Source: an uncultured Micrococcales bacterium (lineage in GTDB: Bacteria; Actinomycetota; Actinomycetes; Actinomycetales; Microbacteriaceae). Taken from it: a stretch of DNA of 12,837 nt. The DNA is taken from positions 1-12,837 of the forward strand of contig CALFOB010000160.1 of NCBI GenBank assembly GCA_937919125.1, in the 5' to 3' direction. Position numbers and translations under genes: made by a program. The notes beneath the pieces were generated by a model. It had not been told where the DNA came from, searched no databases, and saw only the letters and a program-made list of their open reading frames with translations. Every line of letters starts with the position of its first letter. The stretch's first letter is position 1. Positions 1 through 4,996 of the stretch are shown here, in pieces.

Positions 1-448
1 CTTTAAGCACCTCGCCTAGCAGCGAGTAGAGGCCATAAAAGAACAGCTGCGGCAAACACCAGTAGGCAAAGGCGGTGGCCAGCGCCAACTGTTGGCTCGA
101 CCATCCCTGGGTATAAACGGCAACGAGGGCCGGTGCCGCAATTGTGGCCAGCAGGGTGATGCCAAAGAAAACCGTGATGATAAAGGTGAGCAGGCGGTTG
201 ATATAGCCCGTGCCGCCGTCTTTTTGGGTGCGAGCGCGCACTAACTGTGGCACCAAAACGGCGTTCAGCGTGCCGCCGGCAATGATTGCGTAAACGTTAT
301 TTGGTAATTGGTTAGCAACTCCGAAAGCATCGGCAGCGTTAGTTGTAACACCGATAGTCGCTGCCAAAAGAATTGCGCGAAGGATTCCCAAGAATCTAGA
401 CATGACAGTTCCACTAGCCATGATTAACGAGGAGCGAAGAATACTCAT
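1..448 (-). CDS. murJ: Lipid II flippase MurJ (MviN family), N-terminal part, cut by window edge
   Basis: Integral membrane flippase that moves the peptidoglycan precursor lipid II to the outer face of the membrane. About 149 codons are present, read from an ATG at 448-446 with no stop before the window edge. The N-terminal signature is family-like: MSRFLGILR near residues 16-24, then ADAFGVANQLPNNVYAIIAGG at residues 39-59 (given here in two overlapping recognisable blocks, ADAFGVANQLPNNVYAI and IIAGG), then hydrophobic segments. The start overlaps the stop of the upstream small membrane-protein gene as ATGA, so translation is probably coupled. Codon use changes sharply near position 285: in codons 1-56, 2 of 9 Ala and 0 of 4 Thr codons end in G or C, while in codons 57-149 it is 10 of 12 and 8 of 9. 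Identification is confident; the cause of the codon shift is not known. Confidence 0.93.
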   Translation of the reverse strand, partial: MSILRSSLIMASGTVMSRFLGILRAILLAATIGVTTNAADAFGVANQLPNNVYAIIAGGTLNAVLVPQLVRARTQKDGGTGYINRLLTFIITVFFGITLLATIAAPALVAVYTQGWSSQQLALATAFAYWCLPQLFFYGLYSLLGEVLK

Positions 449-939
449 TCGGAAACCTCAGACTTATTTCTTCTAGTCATTCTCAAAACACCAAGACCTA
501 AGAGAATTGCAATGATTGATCCGAAGATAACGATGATCATGACTTCAATATCTGGATTGACAGTTAGCTTCATAGAAACTGTCTGACCAATTCTTATGTC
601 AGTGAATGTTGTCAACCAAACCTTTAGCTTGTATTCGCCACCAGAGAGAACACTGATTGGAATCAGCGCATCTTTTCTGGAGTTAGCAGGAATGGTTAGC
701 GATACATATTTGACTGCGTTGACTGCAGGGTCAGGTGAAGAAGTGTGAACACGAATTCTCACCTGACGGTCATAGTTGTTTTGAACTGATACAGGAATCT
801 TGGACTCACGTGAAACGATGTTGATATCAGAGCCTGAGACAACAAAAACTTGAGCTGGTGGCAAAGCAGCTTCAACTGGAGTAGCTATTGCTAATACAAC
901 CAGTAGTGCTGATGCTAAAACTTTGCCGAGATGTTTCAT
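445..939 (-). CDS. Small secreted, membrane-anchored protein, shortened DUF6049-like
   Basis: 164 residues. Residues 1-24 look like a signal peptide (basic start, hydrophobic core, PVEA end). Residues about 30-128 form a beta-rich, Ig-like domain that includes SRESKIPVSVQNNYDRQVRI. Residues 131-153 are a membrane helix followed by a basic stretch (RMTRRNK), so the domain should face outside. In many actinobacteria a roughly 600-750 residue DUF6049 protein sits in exactly this place between a Nudix gene and murJ, and its C-terminal part has the same pattern (IxxxSRExxIPVxVxN, then a membrane helix). I infer that this is a reduced form that keeps only the signal peptide, the last domain and the anchor. 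It overlaps the Nudix gene and murJ by ATGA on both sides, which suggests a cell-envelope role beside MurJ. The function is unknown. Confidence 0.8.
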   Translation of the reverse strand: MKHLGKVLASALLVVLAIATPVEAALPPAQVFVVSGSDINIVSRESKIPVSVQNNYDRQVRIRVHTSSPDPAVNAVKYVSLTIPANSRKDALIPISVLSGGEYKLKVWLTTFTDIRIGQTVSMKLTVNPDIEVMIIVIFGSIIAILLGLGVLRMTRRNKSEVSE

Positions 940-1388
940 TGCTTAGAAACCCACTCTTGAACAATTAGAGCAAGACGTCTTTCATTCTCATGAGTTAGCT
1001 CTGCGTTTAGAAGGTCAATGTTGATCCAACGGATGTCTACTGCTTCTCTATCTGGATCATTCTCAATGGTTAGTTCTCCGCCAGTCTGCTTCATCAAGAA
1101 GTGGTGGACAGTTTTAGCAATGATAGAAGTCGGGGTTGTGAACTCGTAGTGAATTGAACCCAGAGATTCGATGATTTCGGCTTTTAGACCAGTCTCTTCT
1201 TCCACTTCTCGAAGAGCTGCTTGTTCAATTGTTTCGGTCCCCTCTAGGTGACCTTTAGGCACACACCAGTCAATACGACCTCCACGGTTTCTTCTGCCGA
1301 TGACGGCAATCCGGGGAGACCCATCAGCAGCTAGAACAAATCCCCCGGCTGAAGTCTCCTCGACACGAGGTTTCTGTCGAGAGTTCAT
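936..1388 (-). CDS. Nudix (MutT-type) hydrolase
   Basis: 150 residues. The complete Nudix box GX5EX7REUXEEXGU lies at residues 46-68 (GHLEGTE, then REVEEETGL), including the metal-binding REVEEE glutamates. Enzymes of this family cleave nucleoside diphosphates linked to another group, with Mg2+ or Mn2+; the substrate cannot be told from the sequence. This is the first gene of the leftward operon and its TGA overlaps the next ATG (ATGA at 939-936). The N-terminal VEETSAGGFVL and the PKGHLEGTE motif resemble the actinobacterial Nudix proteins found next to CCA-transferase genes. The start is supported by a TAGGCT -10 box ending six bases before the ATG, which fits a leaderless mRNA. The location next to tRNA and wall genes is conserved context and not proof of a shared role. 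Confidence 0.92.
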   Translation of the reverse strand: MNSRQKPRVEETSAGGFVLAADGSPRIAVIGRRNRGGRIDWCVPKGHLEGTETIEQAALREVEEETGLKAEIIESLGSIHYEFTTPTSIIAKTVHHFLMKQTGGELTIENDPDREAVDIRWINIDLLNAELTHENERRLALIVQEWVSKQ

Positions 1389-1394
1389 TGCTTT

Positions 1395-1400
1395 AGCCTA
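1395..1400 (-). promoter_or_regulatory. Candidate -10 box for a leaderless Nudix operon mRNA
   Basis: On the minus strand TAGGCT (TANNNT) occupies 1400-1395. It is followed by six bases and then the Nudix ATG at 1388, the usual geometry for actinobacterial leaderless transcripts. On the plus strand TAGCCT at 1394-1399 also fits TANNNT, so the two divergent -10 boxes may overlap and exclude each other. No clear -35 is seen for either. Confidence 0.5.
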
Positions 1401-1433
1401 ACGCGGAGCCATTTGTTGGGCATACTTAAAACC

Positions 1434-2852
1434 ATGCGAACTGTGGCCGAAGCGCTAGCAAATTTACAGCGGACTTCTGAGACTCCGCTACTTAGCAAAC
1501 TCGGCACACTCTTCGGCGATGCTGGCTTTGAGCTAGCCCTAGTCGGTGGACCAGTAAGAGACGCCTTCTTAGGCAGAGTCACCAATGACCTTGACTTCAC
1601 AACCTCAGCCAACCCAGATCAGATCCTTCAAGTCCTCAAAGGTCATGTTGATGCTCAATGGGATGTTGGTCGTGAGTTTGGCACCATAGGTGCTCGCATC
1701 GGTGATGACACAGTCGAAATCACTACTTATAGAGCAGACTCCTACGACCCAGATTCTAGAAAGCCAGTGGTTGCCTTTGGTAACAACCTAGAAGATGACC
1801 TATTTAGAAGAGACTTCACTGTTAACTCAATGGCGCTTAGATTGCCTGAAGGTGTATTTGTTGACCCATTCAATGGGCTATCTGACCTTATCGACGGAGT
1901 CATTAGAACCCCTGGCAAACCAGAAGATAGCTTCTCAGATGATCCGCTAAGAATCATGAGAGCAGCCAGATTCGCTTCTCAACTTGGCTTCATGGTTCAT
2001 GAGGACACCTTCAAGGCCATGAAAGACATGGCCGATCGCATTGAGATTGTTTCTGCTGAGCGAATTCAGGTTGAGATTTCAAAACTGATTCTTGGAGCTA
2101 ATCCTCGAGAGGGCTTGGAAGTATTGGTTGATTCAGGCATAGCCGATCTAGTCTTCCCCGAACTTCCTTCACTGAAACTAGAGATAGATGAGCATCATCA
2201 CCATAAAGATGTCTATGAACACACTCTCACTGTCTTAGAGCAAGCCATCAGCTATGAGGCTGAATACAACCTTGAGAAGGACCTAATTCTGAGACTTGCT
2301 GCTCTTATGCACGACATTGGCAAGCCTCTAACTAGAAAGCTTGAAACTGGTGGCGGAGTCACTTTCCATCACCACGATGTGGTTGGAGCAAAGCTTGCAA
2401 CCAAGAGACTTAGGGCTTTGAGATATGACAATGACACCATAAAGGCAGTTTCAAGACTTATTGAATTGCACCTAAGGTTCTTTGGTTATAGCGATCAGGC
2501 CTGGAGTGATTCAGCCATCAGAAGGTATGCAAGAGACGCTGACGATCAACTAACTAGGTTGCATGTTCTAACTAGAGCCGATGTGACTACCCGTAATCAG
2601 AGAAAAGCAGACCGCCTGTCTCATGCCTATGACGATTTAGAGCAGAGAATCGCTGCCCTGTCTGAGCAAGAGCAACTCAATGCCATTAGGCCGGATCTAT
2701 CGGGTGAGCAAATCATGGAGATCCTAGATTTGAAGCCAGGACCGGAAGTTGGAGCAGCTTATAAATACATGCTCGAACTTCGCTTGGATGATGGGCCACT
2801 TGAATATGAAGAAGCAAAGATTCGCTTGCTTACGTGGTGGCAATCAAGGTAG
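1434..2852 (+). CDS. cca: CCA tRNA nucleotidyltransferase with HD domain
   Basis: Adds or repairs the 3' CCA end of tRNAs from CTP and ATP in the cytosol. Counting from the ATG at 1434 the protein has 472 residues. The class II nucleotidyltransferase head shows LVGGPVRDAFLGR at 36-48, the metal-binding DLD at 52-54, and RRDFTVNSMALR at 125-136. The RNA-binding helical region continues with DDPLRIMRAARFASQLGF at 169-186. A C-terminal HD domain shows EHTL near 262-265 and the HD pair at 293-294 in LMHDIGKP. The length fits actinobacterial enzymes, often named pcnA. A TTG at 1413 in frame would add seven residues (MLGILKT) and has GGAG just upstream, so the start is uncertain; I prefer the ATG. 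It diverges from the Nudix gene across 45 bases. Confidence 0.95.
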   Translation: MRTVAEALANLQRTSETPLLSKLGTLFGDAGFELALVGGPVRDAFLGRVTNDLDFTTSANPDQILQVLKGHVDAQWDVGREFGTIGARIGDDTVEITTYRADSYDPDSRKPVVAFGNNLEDDLFRRDFTVNSMALRLPEGVFVDPFNGLSDLIDGVIRTPGKPEDSFSDDPLRIMRAARFASQLGFMVHEDTFKAMKDMADRIEIVSAERIQVEISKLILGANPREGLEVLVDSGIADLVFPELPSLKLEIDEHHHHKDVYEHTLTVLEQAISYEAEYNLEKDLILRLAALMHDIGKPLTRKLETGGGVTFHHHDVVGAKLATKRLRALRYDNDTIKAVSRLIELHLRFFGYSDQAWSDSAIRRYARDADDQLTRLHVLTRADVTTRNQRKADRLSHAYDDLEQRIAALSEQEQLNAIRPDLSGEQIMEILDLKPGPEVGAAYKYMLELRLDDGPLEYEEAKIRLLTWWQSR

Positions 2853-2855
2853 AGT
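2826..2855 (+). promoter_or_regulatory. Candidate promoter for the rpsF operon
   Basis: TTGCTT at 2826-2831, an 18-base spacer and TAGAGT (TANNNT) at 2850-2855 overlap the 3' end and stop codon of cca. Transcription would start near 2862, at the first base of a long hairpin. A second TANNNT (TACCCT at 2910-2915) without a good -35 is the alternative, but it would give a start site downstream of 2915 and lose the leader structure. This is a pattern match only. Confidence 0.35.
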
Positions 2856-2861
2856 AGTGAA

Positions 2862-2900
2862 GTTGCCCTGAAGAGACCCTGTGCTCTTCTGTTGGGCAGC
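2862..2900 (+). other. Long hairpin between cca and rpsF (terminator or leader structure)
   Basis: GTTGCCC at 2862-2868 pairs with GGGCAGC at 2894-2900 (one G-U). After a small internal loop GAAGAG at 2870-2875 pairs with CTCTTC at 2884-2889, enclosing an 8-base loop. Thirteen pairs in total. No proper T run follows (AATTGCATTT), so it is a weak terminator candidate for cca. It could instead be the 5' part of the rpsF leader RNA. Confidence 0.45.
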
Positions 2901-2910
2901 AATTGCATTT

Positions 2911-2960
2911 ACCCTCCTGTCACGGAAACGCCGTGGCCGTTCTAGTCCAGAGGAGGTGGG
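2911..2960 (+). promoter_or_regulatory. rpsF leader with Shine-Dalgarno-sequestering stem; candidate S6:S18-binding element
   Basis: CCTCCT at 2913-2918 is a perfect complement of the rpsF Shine-Dalgarno AGGAGG at 2951-2956. Between them GTCACGG at 2919-2925 and CCGTGGC at 2931-2937 form a 7-pair hairpin with loop AAACG, and a CCG trinucleotide at 2937-2939 sits directly 3' of it. An mRNA element with a conserved CCG beside a hairpin, bound by the S6:S18 protein complex, is known upstream of rpsF in several bacteria, and both rpsF and rpsR lie in this operon. The pairing is seen in the sequence; the protein binding is inferred. Confidence 0.5.
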
Positions 2961-2966
2961 TTAGTC

Positions 2967-3353
2967 ATGCATAAATACGAAGTCATGGTCATTCTAGACT
3001 CAGACATCGAAGAGCGTACCGTCGGTACCAGCCTTGATAAATTCCTCAACGTAATTCGCAACGGTGGAGGCACCGTTGACAGCGTTGATATTTGGGGCCG
3101 TCGTCGTTTCGCATACGAAATCAACAAGAAAACTGAAGGTATCTACGCGGTCTTGTACTTGACCTGCCACCCTGCCGAAGTTCTTGAGTTGGACCGTCAA
3201 CTATCACTGTCAGAAGCAGTTGTTCGCACCAAGGTTTTGCGTGCTGAAGATGCTGTATTCAGAATCAATCCAGTAGTAGTCCCAGAGGTAAAAGCTAGCG
3301 AAGATAAGCCAGCTCGTGCCAAGAAGGCTGTTGCTGCGAAGTCAGCTGAGTAA
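2967..3353 (+). CDS. rpsF: 30S ribosomal protein S6
   Basis: 128 residues. Binds 16S rRNA as a heterodimer with S18 in the platform of the small subunit. The N-terminal MHKYEVMVILD and the WGRRRFAYEINKKTEGIYAV stretch at about residues 43-62 are standard S6. The C-terminal tail from about 105 on is rich in Lys, Ala and Glu (KPARAKKAVAAK) and probably disordered, as is common in actinobacterial S6. A strong AGGAGG at 2951-2956 lies ten bases before the ATG, inside the leader stem described separately. First gene of rpsF-ssb-rpsR-rplI; only five bases separate it from ssb. Confidence 0.98.
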   Translation: MHKYEVMVILDSDIEERTVGTSLDKFLNVIRNGGGTVDSVDIWGRRRFAYEINKKTEGIYAVLYLTCHPAEVLELDRQLSLSEAVVRTKVLRAEDAVFRINPVVVPEVKASEDKPARAKKAVAAKSAE

Positions 3354-3358
3354 TCCTC

Positions 3359-3880
3359 ATGGCTGGTGAACTTACTATCACTGTTGTTGGCAACCTAGCC
3401 AATGATCCAGAGATTCGTCATGTAGCAGGCGGAATCGCTGTTGTAAACCTAAACGTGGCTTCAACTCCTCGTACTTACAACAGAGAAACCAACACCTGGG
3501 TAGATGGCGACACCGTATGGGTGAAGTGCACCGCATGGCGTGAATTGGCTGAAAACATTGGCCAGTCTCTAACCAAGGGAACTCGCTTGATCGTTACAGG
3601 TCGACTAAAGCCAGCTACTGCTTACCAAGCAGCTAGCGGTGAAGCTCGTGCCTCAATCGAACTTGACATCGACGAAGTCGGTCCATCACTGAAGTATGCA
3701 ACAGCATCTGTAACCAGACGCTCACGTGATGGTCAGGCTCCAATTGACGCAAATCCATGGAACAACGCACCACAGGTTAGCGCAGCAGCTCCAGGAGCTG
3801 CAGGCTCAGCCGCTGATGCGTGGTCTAACCCAGGTGTTAGCGATGGCGGCTTTGCCGCTGGCGACAGCACCCCTTTCTAA
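3359..3880 (+). CDS. ssb: Single-stranded DNA-binding protein
   Basis: 173 residues. Coats single-stranded DNA in replication, repair and recombination as a tetramer. The OB-fold covers about residues 1-115, with ITVVGNLANDPEIRHV at the start, VWVKCTAWRELAENI in the middle and GTRLIVTGRLKP at about 76-87. A low-complexity Ala/Ser/Gly/Pro linker follows (about 125-163). The C-terminal tip, which recruits partner proteins, reads GFAAGDSTPF: the final Pro-Phe is kept, but only one acidic residue remains where most SSBs have several (DDDIPF in E. coli). There is no good Shine-Dalgarno and the gap to rpsF is five bases, so translation is probably coupled to rpsF. Confidence 0.97.
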   Translation: MAGELTITVVGNLANDPEIRHVAGGIAVVNLNVASTPRTYNRETNTWVDGDTVWVKCTAWRELAENIGQSLTKGTRLIVTGRLKPATAYQAASGEARASIELDIDEVGPSLKYATASVTRRSRDGQAPIDANPWNNAPQVSAAAPGAAGSAADAWSNPGVSDGGFAAGDSTPF

Positions 3881-3899
3881 GAATTCATAGGAGAACATA

Positions 3900-4163
3900 A
3901 TGGCAGCAAAGATCAACAGCGACAGAGTCAAAAAGGGCTCTCGCAATGCAAAGAACCTGAAGCTTGCACCACCGAAGCCAATCAAGGTTGGAGTTATTGA
4001 CTACAAGGACATCGCAACCCTGCGTAAGTTCGTGTCAGACCGAGGCAAGATTCGTTCTCGCCGCATCACCGGTGTTTCAGTTCAGGAACAGCGTCTAATC
4101 GCTAAAGCCGTAAAGAACGCACGTGAGGTAGCACTTATGCCTTACGCAGGCGCAGGCCGCTAG
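3900..4163 (+). CDS. rpsR: 30S ribosomal protein S18
   Basis: 87 residues. Partner of S6 on 16S rRNA. The core VIDYKDIATLRKFVSDRGKI (about 32-51) followed by RSRRITGVSVQEQRLIAKAVKNARE (two blocks: RSRRITGVSVQEQR and LIAKAVKNARE) is diagnostic. It has no cysteine, so it is the zinc-independent form. AGGAGA at 3889-3894 precedes the ATG by five bases. It lies between ssb and rplI in the conserved order. Confidence 0.98.
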   Translation: MAAKINSDRVKKGSRNAKNLKLAPPKPIKVGVIDYKDIATLRKFVSDRGKIRSRRITGVSVQEQRLIAKAVKNAREVALMPYAGAGR

Positions 4164-4174
4164 GAGGAATCGAA

Positions 4175-4627
4175 ATGTCTAAAATTATTTTGACTAATGA
4201 AGTATCAGGTCTAGGCTCTGCCGGAGACGTAGTAGAGGTTAAGAACGGTTACGCTCGCAACTACCTACTACCTCGTGGCTTTGCAGTTATGTGGAGCAAG
4301 GGTGGCGAGAAGCAGGTTGCACAGATCAAAGCTGGTCGCGATGCACGTGCTCTAGCAACTGTTGAAGAAGCTCAGGCTTTCAAGGACTCACTCCAGGCAG
4401 CAACTATCAGATTGGCTGTAAAGGCCGGTGTTGGTGGTCGTTTGTTCGGTGCTGTAAAGACCAGTGACGTTGCAGCAGCAGTTGCAGCAGCTGGTTTGGG
4501 CGAGATTGACAAGCGTAAGGTTGCTTTCTTCGCACCGATCAAGACAACTGGAACCTTTGAGGCAACTGTAAAGCTGCACTCAGACATGGTTGCAACCCTA
4601 AAGCTTGAGGTTGTAGCAAAGAAGTAA
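4175..4627 (+). CDS. rplI: 50S ribosomal protein L9
   Basis: 150 residues, the normal length. Binds 23S rRNA near the base of the L1 stalk. The N-terminal domain shows the L9 pattern VSGLGSAGDVVEVKNGYARN (about 10-29) then YLLPRGFAV; the long linking helix and the C-terminal domain with GGRLFGAVKTSDVA follow. The Shine-Dalgarno AGGAGG at 4162-4167 overlaps the stop codon of rpsR (TAG at 4161-4163), so ribosomes probably pass on directly. Last gene before a strong hairpin terminator. Confidence 0.98.
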   Translation: MSKIILTNEVSGLGSAGDVVEVKNGYARNYLLPRGFAVMWSKGGEKQVAQIKAGRDARALATVEEAQAFKDSLQAATIRLAVKAGVGGRLFGAVKTSDVAAAVAAAGLGEIDKRKVAFFAPIKTTGTFEATVKLHSDMVATLKLEVVAKK

Positions 4628-4637
4628 GGCTTTTCAA

Positions 4638-4667
4638 CTAAAGGCAGGCTTTCGAGCCTGCCTTTAG
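4638..4667 (+). terminator. Rho-independent terminator after rplI
   Basis: A perfect 13-pair stem, CTAAAGGCAGGCT at 4638-4650 and its complement at 4655-4667, encloses a TTCG loop. It is followed by TATTTAAG, a short T-poor tail. It closes the rpsF-rplI transcript and separates it from dnaB. Confidence 0.9.
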
Positions 4668-4733
4668 TATTTAAGCGGAAATAGTGAAAACTGTGGATAA
4701 CTTGTGGATAAGTACCCGGTTTTTGATGTAAAC

Positions 4734-4750
4734 GTTAACGGGCGGTTAAC
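4734..4750. repeat. Two GTTAAC palindromes 11 bases apart
   Basis: GTTAAC occurs at 4734-4739 and 4745-4750, separated by GGGCG, one helical turn apart and inside the DnaA-box region. This could be an operator for another regulator. It is a short pattern and may be chance. Confidence 0.3.
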
Positions 4751-4846
4751 CTTCATGCACAGGTTTAGACTTTGAAATAGAGTTTGTAAGAGCAATAAAT
4801 TCCCTCTAAAACATTGGGATACAGAGAGTTTTCCACAGAAATGCGC

Positions 4847-4852
4847 TATAGT
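4847..4852 (+). promoter_or_regulatory. Candidate upstream -10 box for dnaB, touching a DnaA box
   Basis: TATAGT fits TANNNT and is one change from TATAAT. It sits in the 10-base word CTATAGTTTT (4846-4855), which recurs at 4964-4973. Its last base is the first base of the DnaA box 4852-4860, so DnaA bound there would block RNA polymerase. No clear -35 is seen. Confidence 0.35.
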
Positions 4853-4964
4853 TTTCCACAAGTTATACACAGTTTTGGGGTCCATTTAGCCCACTTATCC
4901 ACAGGCTTAGCCACATACTGACTTGGTTTTGGCATGTCAGAGCACGATGCTATGAATAAGTTTC

Positions 4965-4970
4965 TATAGT
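4965..4970 (+). promoter_or_regulatory. Candidate proximal -10 box for dnaB
   Basis: TATAGT inside the repeated word CTATAGTTTT (4964-4973), 26 bases before the dnaB ATG. This leaves a leader of about 20 bases that includes GAGAGAG (4984-4990) as the Shine-Dalgarno. No convincing -35 is seen at 16-18 bases upstream. Confidence 0.45.
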
Positions 4971-4996
4971 TTTAGTACCAACCGAGAGAGATTTAC

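Larger units (their letters stand above)
4692..4915. other. Cluster of DnaA boxes in the rplI-dnaB gap (origin-like or DnaA-regulatory region)
   Basis: Six exact matches to TTWTNCACA: on the minus strand at 4692-4700 and 4703-4711 (both read TGTGGATAA on the plus strand), and on the plus strand at 4829-4837 and 4852-4860 (TTTTCCACA), 4863-4871 (TTATACACA) and 4895-4903 (TTATCCACA). Two one-mismatch boxes are TCATGCACA at 4753-4761 and TTAGCCACA at 4907-4915. Start-to-start spacing is often 11 or 12 bases (4692/4703, 4852/4863, 4895/4907), so neighbours lie on the same helix face. The stretch 4762-4828 between the two arrays is about 66% A+T. On uniform base composition about 0.014 such matches would be expected in this span on both strands. 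The gap 4628-4996 holds no gene that I can support. Confidence 0.85.

Noticed and set aside
4664..4885. Minus-strand frame of 73 codons in the rplI-dnaB gap
   Set aside because: It runs through the DnaA boxes and into the terminator tail, has no homology I recognise and no ribosome-binding site.
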